From Pseudomonas chlororaphis subsp. piscium (GTDB lineage Bacteria > Pseudomonadota > Gammaproteobacteria > Pseudomonadales > Pseudomonadaceae), in NCBI RefSeq assembly GCF_003850345.1, contig NZ_CP027707.1, forward strand, positions 4,650,001 through 4,714,000: a DNA stretch of 64,000 bases, given 5' to 3'. Below the pieces are notes generated by a model, which worked only from the letters and a program-made list of their open reading frames with translations, did no database searches and was not told where the DNA came from. Made by a program: the position numbers and the translations under genes. Positions 52,764-62,049 of this stretch are shown piece by piece (position 1 is the first letter of the stretch; each line of letters begins with the position of its first letter).

Positions 52764-54902
52764 TCAGCCCTGCTGCATACGGTGCAGGCGCGAATAGTGG
52801 CCGGCCTGGTGCGCCAGCAGTTCGGCATGGTTGCCCTGCTCGACGATCTGTCCGCGATCGACCACCAGGATGCGGTTGGCATCGCGTACCGCCGACAACC
52901 GGTGAGCGATGATGATCACCGTGCGCCCGGCGCAGATGCTTTGCATGTTCTGCTGGATGATCCGTTCGGACTCGTAGTCCAGCGCACTGGTGGCCTCGTC
53001 GAAAATCAGGATCCGTGGGTTGCCGATCAGGGCCCGGGCGATGGCGATGCGTTGCCGCTGGCCGCCGGACAGCGAGGTGCCATGCTCCCCGACCATGGTG
53101 TCGTAGCCTTCGGGCAGCTCCAGGATGAATTCGTGGGCCCCGGCCATGCTGGCAGCATGCATCACTGTTTCCAGCGGCACGCCCGGATCGCTCAGGGCGA
53201 TGTTTTCGCGGATGCTGCGGTTGAACAGCATGTTGTCCTGCAACACCACGCCGATCTGCCGGCGCAGGGAGGAAACGTCCGCCAGCGCCAGGTCCATGCC
53301 GTCCACCAGCACCCGCCCGCGTTCGGGCACATACAGGCGCTGGAGCAGACGGGTCAGCGTGCTTTTACCCGAGCCGGAACGCCCCACCACGCCGATCACT
53401 TCGCCGGCGGCGATCTGCAGGTTGATCCCGCGCAGGATCTCCGAACCGTCGGCGCGATAACGGAAATGCACCTGGTCGAATTCGATCTGCCCCCTGAGGG
53501 GCGGCAAGGCGCTGCGGGTGGCTTGGGACAGCTCGGTGCGGGTGTTGAGGATATCGCCCAGGCGCTGCACGGAAACGCCGGTCTGCTGGAAGCTGGTCCA
53601 CAACTGCGCCAGGCGCATGATCGGGCCGCTGACCCGACCGGCCAGCATGTTGAAGGCGATCAGTTCGCCCACCGAAAGCTGCCCGTCGATCACCAGCCGC
53701 GCGCCCAGCCAGAGGGTCGCCACAGTAACCAGTTTGCCGATCAGCGACACACTCTCGTTGGCGATGGTGGACAAGGTCTGGGTCTTGAACCCGGCCGCGA
53801 CATAAGCGGCCATCTGGTTGTCCCACTTGCGGATCGCCTGGGGCTCGACGGCCATGGATTTCACCGTGTCGATGCCATTTACCGTCTCCACCAGGAACGC
53901 TTGGTTCTCCGCGCCGCGCGTAAAACTGTCCTGCAAGCGGGCGCGCAACAGCGGGGTGACAAACAGCGAGACCAGCACGTACAGGGGCAACGACAACAGC
54001 ACCACCAGGGTCAGCCAGCCGCTGTAGTAAAACATCACCAGGATGAACACCAGCGAGAACAGCACGTCCAGCAACAAGGTAATGGCGTTGCCGGTGAGGA
54101 AGCTGCGGATGTTTTCCAGCTCGCGCACCCTGGCCACCGAATCGCCGACCCGGCGCGCCTGGAAATACGCCAGCGGCAGGTTGATCAGATGACGGAACAA
54201 GCGCGAACCCAGCTCCACGTCGATCCGGCTGGCGGTATGGGCGAATACGTAGCTGCGCAAACCGCTCAAGGCCGACTCGAACAGCATGATGCCCAGCAAC
54301 CCCGCGGCGATGACATCCAGGGTGGTCAGCCCGTGGTGCACCAGCACCTTGTCCATCACCACCTGGAAAAACAACGGCGTCACCAGGGCAAACAGCTGCA
54401 GGGCAAAGGACACCAGCAGCACTTCGCCGAGTAGCTTGCGGTATTTGACGATGGCGGGAATGAACCAGGTGAAATCGAACCGCGAGGTTTCCCCCGGCAA
54501 CCCGGCCTCGGAACGCAGCAGCACCAGCTCGCCGGTCCAGCGCGCGGCCAGGGCCTCGAAGGAGATGACTTCAGGACGATCCGCACGCGGGTCCTGGATC
54601 AGCGCCTGGCCTTGGTCGAGCTTGGCAATGATGAAGAATGTGCCGTCGCCATCGGCCGCGATCGCCGGCAATGGCGTGCGCTCCAGGCGAGCGATGGAAG
54701 TGCTGACCGACTTGGCCTTGAGCCCCAGCTTGCGGGCGGCGAGCAGCAGTTCGCGCTGGGTGAACGGCTGGTTCTCTGGAGCGAATTCGTGGGCCAGTTG
54801 CTCGGCGGATGCCGCCACCGAATGAAACCGGGCCAGCATCACCAGACAGACCAGGCCCGTGTCTGGCGTGGGCGACTCGGCGCCCCTTCCTTGTTCGCTC
54901 AT
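52764..54902 (-). CDS. HlyB-type T1SS ABC exporter with degenerate C39-like domain
   Basis: A 712-residue exporter. The N-terminal C39-like domain (residues 1-130) has no peptidase Cys where the bacteriocin exporters have it (TGLVCLVMLARFHSV), so it should bind an unfolded substrate rather than cut a leader. The membrane domain spans about 150-430. The ATPase has Walker A GRSGSGKST, signature LSGGQRQR and Walker B ILIFDEATSALD. This is the class dedicated to large RTX proteins and contrasts with the active C39 exporter at 20.6-22.8 kb. Confidence 0.93.
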   Translation of the reverse strand: MSEQGRGAESPTPDTGLVCLVMLARFHSVAASAEQLAHEFAPENQPFTQRELLLAARKLGLKAKSVSTSIARLERTPLPAIAADGDGTFFIIAKLDQGQALIQDPRADRPEVISFEALAARWTGELVLLRSEAGLPGETSRFDFTWFIPAIVKYRKLLGEVLLVSFALQLFALVTPLFFQVVMDKVLVHHGLTTLDVIAAGLLGIMLFESALSGLRSYVFAHTASRIDVELGSRLFRHLINLPLAYFQARRVGDSVARVRELENIRSFLTGNAITLLLDVLFSLVFILVMFYYSGWLTLVVLLSLPLYVLVSLFVTPLLRARLQDSFTRGAENQAFLVETVNGIDTVKSMAVEPQAIRKWDNQMAAYVAAGFKTQTLSTIANESVSLIGKLVTVATLWLGARLVIDGQLSVGELIAFNMLAGRVSGPIMRLAQLWTSFQQTGVSVQRLGDILNTRTELSQATRSALPPLRGQIEFDQVHFRYRADGSEILRGINLQIAAGEVIGVVGRSGSGKSTLTRLLQRLYVPERGRVLVDGMDLALADVSSLRRQIGVVLQDNMLFNRSIRENIALSDPGVPLETVMHAASMAGAHEFILELPEGYDTMVGEHGTSLSGGQRQRIAIARALIGNPRILIFDEATSALDYESERIIQQNMQSICAGRTVIIIAHRLSAVRDANRILVVDRGQIVEQGNHAELLAHQAGHYSRLHRMQQG

Positions 54903-55034
54903 AAGCTTCCATGCATGCCGCGTTGCGGCCGTAAAGTCCTAATATTTCAAGATGTTATATCAAACCCGAAACAATTAGTATCAATACGACATCATTGATT
55001 GAGATTTATTTCACTCTTTTGTATGAATCGCCCG

Positions 55035-56447
55035 TCAGAGCGCCTTGCGCTCCTGCGGTGGCAGGAAATCCCGATCGGCGTCGTAGTCTTTCGTCAGGTA
55101 CATCGCCAGGTCGCTCAGGTCCTTCGGGCTCAGGGTTCCCGCCGCCTGCTTGAGCTTGAGGGTGTCGATGATGTAGTCGTAGCGCGCGTTGTTGTACTCA
55201 CGCACCGCGCTGTACAGCTGGCGCTGGGCATTGAGCACATCCGCGGTGTTACGCGAGCCCAGGTCCCGCCCGACCTGGTTGGCCTTGACCGAAGCCTGGC
55301 CGGAACGAATCGTCTGCCGGCGGGCAATGACCTGCTCGATATCGGAATTCACCGCGCGGTAGAAATTGCGTGTGTTCTGCACCACTTCGCGGCGGCGGTC
55401 CTCGCGCTCGTCTTCACTCTGGGCCAGCCGCTCGGTCGCTTCGCGCACCTGGGAACGGGTCATGCCGCCGGAGTACAGCGGAATATTCAGCTCCAGGCCG
55501 ATGCTGCTTTGCGTGACATTGCCTCGATAGCCATCCCGCCCGAAGTCGGTGGGGTTGCTGTAGCCGAAGCTGTCGTTTTCACCTTTGCGCCAGGACGCCA
55601 CCGCATCGACGGTCGGCGCATAACCGGCCTTGCGCTGGCGATTGGTTTGTTCGGCGGCAATCACCGCGTAGCTGCTGGCCTGCAACGCCAGGTTCTGGCG
55701 CACCGCGCGGCTGACCCATTCGTTGGCATCGTTGGGCACCGGCAGTTCCACCGGCAGTTGATGCTGAATCCCCTCGATCGTCGAATAGTCCTGGCGGGTC
55801 AAGCGGGACAAGGCCTCGAAGGCATCCTCGACCTTGCGCTCGGCGAGTTTGCGATTGGCGCCGGCGTTGTCGTGGGCGGCCTGGGCGTCGAGCACATCGG
55901 TGATGCTCGAGGCGCCATTCTCCAGGCGGGCCTGGGCCTGTTGCTGCTGACGCTTGAGCGCCGCCTCCTCGGCCTTGGCGGCGGCGAGCAGGTCCAGGGC
56001 GCGCAAAGTTTCGAAATAGGCCTGGGCCGTGGTCAGCACCAGCCCCTGCTCCTTCGCGCCCAGTTCAAGTTCGGCCTGGGCGGTGCTGGCATGGGCCGCT
56101 TCCAGTTGAAACCAGCGATCGGCGCGAAACAGCGGCTGGTTGAGATTGGCCTGGAATACTGTGGTACTGCGGGTGCGGGTCAGGCCGGGCTCATCCCGTT
56201 CCAGACGCACCGATTCCAGGGTGCTGCCTGCATTGAGCGTGGGCAGCAAACCGGCACGGGCCTGGGGGACGCTTTCGCGCTGGGCCTGGTACTCGTGGCG
56301 CGCCGCGGACAGCTGGGCGTCATGCTCGACGGCCTGGCGGTAAACCTGCAGCAGCTCGGCGCGCTGGGCGCCTGGATCGGCGAAAGCCGGTATCGTCACT
56401 ATTGCCAGGATGAGCAAGGGCGAGAAAAAACGGGGGGAGTGAGTCAT
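55035..56447 (-). CDS. TolC-family outer membrane protein of the RTX secretion system
   Basis: A 470-residue channel. The signal peptide ends TIPAFADPG. Two OEP repeats follow, with elements such as TTVFQANLNQPLFRADRW and LNIPLYSGGMTRSQVREATE. A C-terminal acidic/basic tail, DADRDFLPPQERKAL, is as in TolC of RTX exporters. ATG 56447 has only a weak ribosome site; longer starts are unconserved. It is the first gene of the minus-strand T1SS cluster, separated by about 130 A+T-rich bases from the ABC gene, which may have its own promoter there. Confidence 0.92.
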   Translation of the reverse strand: MTHSPRFFSPLLILAIVTIPAFADPGAQRAELLQVYRQAVEHDAQLSAARHEYQAQRESVPQARAGLLPTLNAGSTLESVRLERDEPGLTRTRSTTVFQANLNQPLFRADRWFQLEAAHASTAQAELELGAKEQGLVLTTAQAYFETLRALDLLAAAKAEEAALKRQQQQAQARLENGASSITDVLDAQAAHDNAGANRKLAERKVEDAFEALSRLTRQDYSTIEGIQHQLPVELPVPNDANEWVSRAVRQNLALQASSYAVIAAEQTNRQRKAGYAPTVDAVASWRKGENDSFGYSNPTDFGRDGYRGNVTQSSIGLELNIPLYSGGMTRSQVREATERLAQSEDEREDRRREVVQNTRNFYRAVNSDIEQVIARRQTIRSGQASVKANQVGRDLGSRNTADVLNAQRQLYSAVREYNNARYDYIIDTLKLKQAAGTLSPKDLSDLAMYLTKDYDADRDFLPPQERKAL

Positions 56448-56803
56448 AACAATCCATGTCGCATTCGGGTAAAACGGTTCAGCCAGGCTGATCAGGGCGC
56501 GCATCCTACGCCGTGCCCAAGGCTGTCACAAGCGACAATTATGGCTAGTAGCCATCATTTTCTCAGGAGTTTCCTCAGATAAAACCGAATCACTCCCTGG
56601 CTTTGGCCTACAAAAAACCAGAATCGTCTTATTTATCGACCCACCACAAACCCCGCATGCTTCGCCCCCGCCAATCTGCCCAGCACCTGAGCCCAACCTT
56701 GTTGTCCAGTCCCTGAACGGGACGCGTTGCCGGCTCACACCTGCCCTGACCGCTGTCGCGTTCTCCGCGCGCCACGCCACTCACTCACAGGACCCAAGCT
56801 GCC
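56448..56803. other. Intergenic region between divergent T1SS and molybdenum hydroxylase genes
   Basis: These 356 bases separate two divergent operons and should contain both promoters. I see no gene, no clear terminator and only an imperfect RcsB-box-like word at 56618-56631. Confidence 0.4.
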
Positions 56804-57277
56804 ATGACTTTTATCCTCAACGGCCGCCGCCTTTTACTGGATCAGCTGCCGCCAGACACTCCACTGCTGTATGCCCTGCGCAACGACTTCGGCCTCAATG
56901 GCCCCAAGTACGGCTGCGGCCTGGGACAATGCGGCGCCTGCACGGTGCTGGTGGACGGTGTCGCCGCCCGCTCCTGCACCCTGCCGCTGTCCAGCGTGCA
57001 GGGCAAACAGGTCACCACCCTGGAAGGCCTGAAGCAGGAAGAGCACCTGCACCCGGTACAACAGGCATTTATCGATGAGCAGGCCGCGCAATGCGGCTAT
57101 TGCAGCAACGGCATGATCATGACCCTGGTGGCGCTGTTCGAGCGCGAACCCGAGGCCGACGAGCAACGGATCAAGAACGAGCTGGCCTACAACCTCTGCC
57201 GCTGCGGCGCGCACTTCGAGATCCTGCAAGCCGCGGCCAGGGCCCGCCAACTGCTGGCAGAGCGGGGTCGACCATGA
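56804..57277 (+). CDS. 2Fe-2S subunit of a molybdenum hydroxylase (IorA/NicA type)
   Basis: A 157-residue electron-transfer subunit. The plant-type [2Fe-2S] site is in YGCGLGQCGACTVLVDG with a fourth Cys in ARSCTLP. The second cluster ligands are in CGYCSNGMIM and LCRCGAH. The size equals IorA and NicA, small subunits of isoquinoline 1-oxidoreductase and nicotinate dehydrogenase. It passes electrons from the Mo-cofactor subunit to the cytochrome. The stop overlaps the next start by four bases (ATGA). Confidence 0.93.
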   Translation: MTFILNGRRLLLDQLPPDTPLLYALRNDFGLNGPKYGCGLGQCGACTVLVDGVAARSCTLPLSSVQGKQVTTLEGLKQEEHLHPVQQAFIDEQAAQCGYCSNGMIMTLVALFEREPEADEQRIKNELAYNLCRCGAHFEILQAAARARQLLAERGRP

Positions 57278-59568
57278 ACGACCTGCCGTTGACCCGTCGC
57301 CGCCTGCTCCAGGCCGGCGGCCTGATCATGATCAGTACCCTGCTGCCCAAACCCTTGCTGGCCACGGCCGATACCAAGAACCCGGCGGCGCTGCCAGCGG
57401 ACCCGACGCCGGACCATGTCGACAATTTTATCGCCCTGGGCGCCGACGGCCGCGTGACCGCGTTCTGCGGTCATGTCGATCTCGGCACCGGGGTGCGCAC
57501 CGCGCTGGCGCAGATCGTCGCCGACGAACTGGATGTCGACTTCGAGCAGGTACGGATGATTCTCGGCGACACCGCCAGCACCCCGGACCAGGGCCCGACC
57601 ATCGCCAGCGCGACCCTGCAGGTCAGCGCCCTGCCCCTGCGCCAGGCCGCCGCCCAGTTGCGCCGGTGGCTGCTGGAAGGTGCAGCGGAAATCCTCGACC
57701 AGCCGCTTGCCGGGTTGCAGGTTGAACGAGGGCAGATCTACGCCAGCACTCGCCCCACACGGCGCCTGAGCTATGCCGAACTGGCCCGCGGGCAGGACCT
57801 GCACCTGCCCCTGGACCCGCGCGTCGAACTCAAGGCCGTCGGCGCCAGTCGTTATGTCGGCCAGTCCACCCCGCGCGTGGACATCCCGGCCAAGGTCAGC
57901 GGCCAGCTGACCTATGTCCACGACCTGCGCCTGGACGGCATGCTCCATGGTCGCGTGGTGCGCCCGCCCTACCCCGGTGCCGATGCCAGCGCGCCCTTGG
58001 GCCATGCACTGATCGCGGTGGATGAGGCATCCATCGCGCACTTGCCGGGCATCGTCAAACTGGTGGTGATCGGTGACTTTGTCGGCATAGTCGCCGAGCG
58101 CGAGGAGCAGGCCATCGACGCCATGCGCCAGCTCAAGGTCCAGTGGAAACCCTGGAACGCGCTGCCCGATCTGCGGCCGGACATTCTGCGTGAAACGCTC
58201 CTGGCCCACCCCAAGCAGGACCGCGTGCTGCGCGACGATCCCGGTTTCGACAGCCACCTGGGCAAGCTCAACAGCCCGCTCAATGTCGACTATGTCTGGC
58301 CCTATCACCTGCATGCCTCCATCGGCCCGTCCTGCGCGGTGGCGATGATCGACGCCGAACGGGCCGAGGTCTGGGCCGGCAGCCAGAACCCCCATGACCT
58401 GCGCAAGGACATCGCCCTGCTGCTGGGGCGCACGCCGCAACAGGTGCAGGTCAACCGCATGGAGGCCTCCGGCTGTTACGGACGCAACTGCGCCGACGAC
58501 GTGGCCGCCGACGCCGCCCTGCTGTCCCAGGCGGTCGGGCGGCCGGTGCGGGTACAACTGATGCGCGAACAGGAAGCCGGCTGGGAACCCAAGGGCACCG
58601 CGCAACTGATGCAGGTCCGCGGTGGCCTCGACGGCAAACGCGAAGTGGCCGCCTACGAATTGAAGACCTGCTACCCCTCGAACAACGCCCGGACCCTGGC
58701 GCTGCTACTCACCGGCACCGTCGCCAACCGCCCCGACATCCAGCAGATGGGCGACCGCACGGCGATCCCGCAATACCGCTTCCCGCAGATGCGCATCGTC
58801 TGCCAGGACGCCGCACCGATCGTCCGTGCCTCATGGATGCGCGGGGTCTCCGCGCTGCCCAATGTCTTCGCCCACGAATCCTGGATCGACGAACTGGCCT
58901 ACATCGCCCAGCAGGACCCGATCGCCTTCCGCCTGCGCTACCTGGACGACCCGCGCGCCCTGGCGCTGATCGAGGCGCTGAAAAAGCAGGCCGGCTGGCA
59001 GGACGGTAGCGCCCACCGGCACCCGGCGCCGCCGTCGCAGGAATGGGTCAAGGGCCGGGGTTTTGCCTATGCCCGGTATTTCCACAGCAAGTTCCCAGGC
59101 TTCGGTGCCGCCTGGGCCGCGTGGGTCTGCGACCTGAGCGTCAACCGGCGCACCGGGCAGATCCGCCTGGACAAGATCTTCGTCAGCCACGACTGCGGGC
59201 GCATGGTCAACCCGGCCGGGGTCCGGCATCAGGTGCACGGCAATATCGTCCAGTCGTGCAGCCGGGTGCTCAAGGAATACGTCGGCTTCGACCGCAGCGG
59301 CAGCACCTCCCTGGAATGGGGCGGTTATCCGATCCTGCGCTTCGACGAACTGCCGGAAGTGGATGTGCAACTGCTGGACCGCCCAGAAGAGCCGTCCATG
59401 GGCGCCGGCGAATCGGCCTCGGTGCCCAGCGCCGCAGCCATCGCCAATGCGATTTTCGACGCGGTCGGCGTGCGCCTGCGGCAAGTGCCCTTCACCCCGG
59501 AACGGGTGTTGCAAGCCTTGCAGCGAGCTCCCGACACTGACCGCCTTGGCCAGGAGGCTCGCCCATGA
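57274..59568 (+). CDS. Molybdopterin-binding subunit of an aldehyde/N-heterocycle oxidoreductase
   Basis: A 764-residue catalytic subunit. The N-terminus TRRRLLQAGGLIM is a Tat signal, so the folded enzyme with cofactor should be exported or membrane-attached. Family features are FCGHVDLGTGVRTALAQIVA, the Mo-cofactor domain start VGQSTPRVDIPAKVSGQLTY, ASGCYGRNCADDVAADAALL and the active-site-end GAGESASVPSAAAIANAIFD with the catalytic Glu. It is closest in plan to IorB or the Mo part of NicB. The true substrate (aldehyde or aromatic N-heterocycle) cannot be told. It overlaps both neighbours by four bases. Confidence 0.92.
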   Translation: MNDLPLTRRRLLQAGGLIMISTLLPKPLLATADTKNPAALPADPTPDHVDNFIALGADGRVTAFCGHVDLGTGVRTALAQIVADELDVDFEQVRMILGDTASTPDQGPTIASATLQVSALPLRQAAAQLRRWLLEGAAEILDQPLAGLQVERGQIYASTRPTRRLSYAELARGQDLHLPLDPRVELKAVGASRYVGQSTPRVDIPAKVSGQLTYVHDLRLDGMLHGRVVRPPYPGADASAPLGHALIAVDEASIAHLPGIVKLVVIGDFVGIVAEREEQAIDAMRQLKVQWKPWNALPDLRPDILRETLLAHPKQDRVLRDDPGFDSHLGKLNSPLNVDYVWPYHLHASIGPSCAVAMIDAERAEVWAGSQNPHDLRKDIALLLGRTPQQVQVNRMEASGCYGRNCADDVAADAALLSQAVGRPVRVQLMREQEAGWEPKGTAQLMQVRGGLDGKREVAAYELKTCYPSNNARTLALLLTGTVANRPDIQQMGDRTAIPQYRFPQMRIVCQDAAPIVRASWMRGVSALPNVFAHESWIDELAYIAQQDPIAFRLRYLDDPRALALIEALKKQAGWQDGSAHRHPAPPSQEWVKGRGFAYARYFHSKFPGFGAAWAAWVCDLSVNRRTGQIRLDKIFVSHDCGRMVNPAGVRHQVHGNIVQSCSRVLKEYVGFDRSGSTSLEWGGYPILRFDELPEVDVQLLDRPEEPSMGAGESASVPSAAAIANAIFDAVGVRLRQVPFTPERVLQALQRAPDTDRLGQEARP

Positions 59569-60860
59569 GCACATTCAAGACCATCGCCGGCTGGAGCCTG
59601 GCCGCCTTGAGCCTGGCCGTCACCGCGGGCGTGTTCCTCAGCTGGCAGCCGGCGATCGCGCCGCTGGACAATCACGACATCCAGTACTTCAGCCATGGGC
59701 AAGTCGCCAAGGGCGAGCAACTCGCGGCCCTGGGCGATTGCGCGGTCTGCCATACCGCGCCGGGCGGGGCGCGCAATGCCGGCGGCCTGGCCATGCGCAT
59801 CCCGTTCGGTACCCTGTACAGCACTAACATCACCCCCGATCCGGAGACCGGGATCGGCAGCTGGTCCTATCCGGCCTTCGAGCGCGCCATGCGCCACGGC
59901 ATCGACCGCAACGGGCGTTACCTGTACCCGGCGTTTCCCTACACCGCCTTCACCAAGACTCGCGACGAGGACCTCAAGGCGCTCTACGCCTACCTGATGA
60001 GCCAGCCGCCGGTCCGCCACCAGCCACCGCAGACCGACCTGCATTTCCCCTTCAATATCCGCCCGGGCATCCTCGCCTGGAACTGGCTCTATCTCAGGCC
60101 CGGCGCCCTGGCCGACGATCCCGGGCGCAGCGCCCTGTGGAACCGTGGCGCCTACCTGAGCGAGGGCCTGGGACACTGCAGCGCCTGCCACTCGCCCCGC
60201 GACCCGTTGTTTGGCGAACGCGGCGGCCGGCGCCACCTGAGCGGCGGCGTAGCCGAAGACTGGAGCGCCCATGCCCTGGCCGGCGGCAAGGCGCCGCTGG
60301 CCTGGACCGAACAGGACCTGCTGGACTTCCTGCGCCACGGCTACAGCCCGCGCCACGGCGTCGCCGCCGGCCCGATGGCGCCGGTGATCCACGAAGGCCT
60401 GGCGCAACTGCCGGAGGCCGACCTGCAGGCCATTGCCCATTACCTGTCCAGCCTGCAGCCGGCCAGCGCCACGCAAGGCAGCGCCGACACCCTGAACCAC
60501 CAGGCCGAGCAACGCACCGAGCCCCTCGGCTCCCCCGGCGCCCGCCTGTTCTCGGGAGCCTGCATGGCCTGCCACGCCCAGGAAAAAGGCCCGACCCTGA
60601 CCGGCGTGCGCCCCTCCCTGGCCCTCAACAGCAACCTCTACGCCGACAGCCCCGACAACGCCATCCGCGTGATCCTCGAAGGCATCGCCCAACCGGCCAA
60701 CCCGGAACTGGGCTACATGCCCGCCTTCCGCCACAGCCTCGACGACCAACAGATCGCCGACCTGCTGACCTTCCTGCGCCAGAACCTGGCGGGCCAGGCC
60801 CCCTGGAAAGAAGTGCAACAACGCGTCGGCCAGATACGCGCCAGCCTGCCTCCCGGCTGA
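59565..60860 (+). CDS. Three-heme membrane-anchored cytochrome c
   Basis: A 431-residue protein with an N-terminal hydrophobic anchor (GWSLAALSLAVTAGVFLSW). Three CxxCH sites are present: CAVCHTAPGG near residue 60, CSACHSPRDP near 205 and CMACHAQEKG near 335. The pattern, with nearby Met ligands, is that of the cytochrome subunit of membrane aldehyde/alcohol dehydrogenases and of NicB-type enzymes. It takes electrons from the Fe-S subunit and feeds the respiratory chain. Start and stop overlap shows it is the third gene of the operon. Confidence 0.93.
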   Translation: MSTFKTIAGWSLAALSLAVTAGVFLSWQPAIAPLDNHDIQYFSHGQVAKGEQLAALGDCAVCHTAPGGARNAGGLAMRIPFGTLYSTNITPDPETGIGSWSYPAFERAMRHGIDRNGRYLYPAFPYTAFTKTRDEDLKALYAYLMSQPPVRHQPPQTDLHFPFNIRPGILAWNWLYLRPGALADDPGRSALWNRGAYLSEGLGHCSACHSPRDPLFGERGGRRHLSGGVAEDWSAHALAGGKAPLAWTEQDLLDFLRHGYSPRHGVAAGPMAPVIHEGLAQLPEADLQAIAHYLSSLQPASATQGSADTLNHQAEQRTEPLGSPGARLFSGACMACHAQEKGPTLTGVRPSLALNSNLYADSPDNAIRVILEGIAQPANPELGYMPAFRHSLDDQQIADLLTFLRQNLAGQAPWKEVQQRVGQIRASLPPG

Positions 60861-60876
60861 CCCGTTCCCGGCCATG

Positions 60877-60904
60877 AAAAAGCCCCGCACGGGCGGGGCT
60901 TTTT
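60877..60904. terminator. Bidirectional Rho-independent terminator
   Basis: AAAAAGCCCCGC with GCGGGGCTTTTT forms a strong stem with A and T runs on both sides. It serves the cytochrome operon and possibly the convergent immunity genes. Confidence 0.92.
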
Positions 60905-60938
60905 ATCGGTTCTGTCTGGTGCTCAACAAGGTGGGGCA

Positions 60939-61196
60939 TCACGCCTTGAAGCCTGGCAAACCGTTCGCGACCCGCCATGCTTTCACGATCTGAGTGACGC
61001 CTTCGGGCGAGTTGTCTGCACCCTCTTCGGGGTAGTAGATAAGGTCGGAGCCTGCCGGGTGCTGGCTGACCTTTTCAAAGTGCAGCAGAAGCACATCCGC
61101 CCTAGCGTCCGTTTCATCTTCTTCGTCTGCTTTACGAAGCTCCTCCAAAAGCTCGATGAACTCAGATTCTGTGTAATCAGAGAAGTTGTTTTTCAT
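60939..61196 (-). CDS. Colicin/pyocin-type immunity protein (copy 1)
   Basis: An 85-residue acidic protein of the Im2/Im9 (colicin E-type DNase) and pyocin S immunity family. It contains FSDYTESEFIELLEELRKA, an acidic helix, HPAGSDLIYYPEEGADNSPE with the hallmark YYP toxin-contact motif, and WRVANGLPGFKA. ATG 61196 is the family start; the longer frame overlaps its neighbour. It inhibits a nuclease bacteriocin by binding. It is the last of three tandem relatives, and no toxin gene lies beside it. Confidence 0.9.
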   Translation of the reverse strand: MKNNFSDYTESEFIELLEELRKADEEDETDARADVLLLHFEKVSQHPAGSDLIYYPEEGADNSPEGVTQIVKAWRVANGLPGFKA

Positions 61197-61203
61197 AAGC
61201 ACC

Positions 61204-61482
61204 TTAACCCTTGAACCCTGGCAAACCATTTGCAGCCCGCCACGCTTTCACCTCACTCAATACCGCCTCAGGACTGTCTTCAATACCGTTTTGATCCGGG
61301 TAGTAAATGAGTCCATAACCCGCCGGGTGTCCTGTGACTTTCTCAAAATGATCGGCCAGCGTACTCAGATAATTTTCGAGCTGAGCCCCTTCCAGATCGT
61401 TGGTTTCACTGAAGAACTCATTGATCAGCTGTAGGAACTCACACTCTGTGTAGTGCTCAAGCCGGGTCTTATCTAAAGACAT
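61204..61482 (-). CDS. Colicin/pyocin-type immunity protein (copy 2)
   Basis: A 92-residue relative of copies 1 and 3. It opens LDKTRLEHYTECEFLQLINE, carries HPAGYGLIYYPDQNGIEDSP, and ends AWRAANGLPGFKG. Residues in the helix preceding the YYP motif (the specificity region in Im proteins) differ strongly from the other two copies, so it probably neutralises a different toxin. It is separated by seven bases from copy 1 and by about 80 bases from copy 3. Confidence 0.9.
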   Translation of the reverse strand: MSLDKTRLEHYTECEFLQLINEFFSETNDLEGAQLENYLSTLADHFEKVTGHPAGYGLIYYPDQNGIEDSPEAVLSEVKAWRAANGLPGFKG

Positions 61483-61563
61483 GGCAGCTAACCTTGAGCG
61501 ATGCTTTGGGAGATCTCACTTTTGATGAACCTGATATCAGAAGCTCGCCCTCGCCTTTGATCA

Positions 61564-61818
61564 TCACTGTTTGAATCCCGGTAGCCCATTCGCCATACGC
61601 CACGCCTTCACAACTCGCGTAATGTCTTCGGCGGTTCCCTTTGAACCGTCCTCCGGGTAGTAAATCAAATCGGTGCCGTCTGGGTGACCGGTAATCTCGC
61701 AGAACTCTTCTAGAAGATCGTCAAGCACATCGTCGGTTGCGGTCTTGTTAGCGGCGAGCAGTTCATTCAGATAGCTGACAAATTCGTCTTCGGTAAAGTC
61801 AGTGATGTTGTTCTTCAT
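61564..61818 (-). CDS. Colicin/pyocin-type immunity protein (copy 3)
   Basis: An 84-residue protein. It opens MKNNITDFTEDEFVSYLNEL, has FCEITGHPDGTDLIYYPEDG and ends MANGLPGFKQ. It shares the MKNN start with copy 1 but has its own specificity helix (LAANKTATDDVLDDLL). It is the first gene of the tandem set on the minus strand. The 230 bases upstream show no toxin gene and no P-box-like motif that I can identify. Confidence 0.9.
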   Translation of the reverse strand: MKNNITDFTEDEFVSYLNELLAANKTATDDVLDDLLEEFCEITGHPDGTDLIYYPEDGSKGTAEDITRVVKAWRMANGLPGFKQ

Positions 61819-62049
61819 TGATAAACGTCATCCTTTTCGGTGAATGTCGATGTGATGTTTCGGTGTAACGACACTCAGGTTGTCGATATCTCAAGTTGGC
61901 GAAACAGCTCGCCCTTGGAAACGTGGAGAACTCTGAGATTGACGTCGACCGGTCTGAATGACCTGTAGTCCGGACTCCGGTCAGGGCCTTCAAACCAGCA
62001 ACAATGATGGCGCCCGCTACTTATCGGCAAACAGGCGCCACTCCCCCCG

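Noticed and set aside
56618..56631. Another RcsB-box-like word (minus strand TAAGACGATTCTGG)
   Set aside because: Only one arm is complete and the second has two mismatches, so it was not counted with the four sites.
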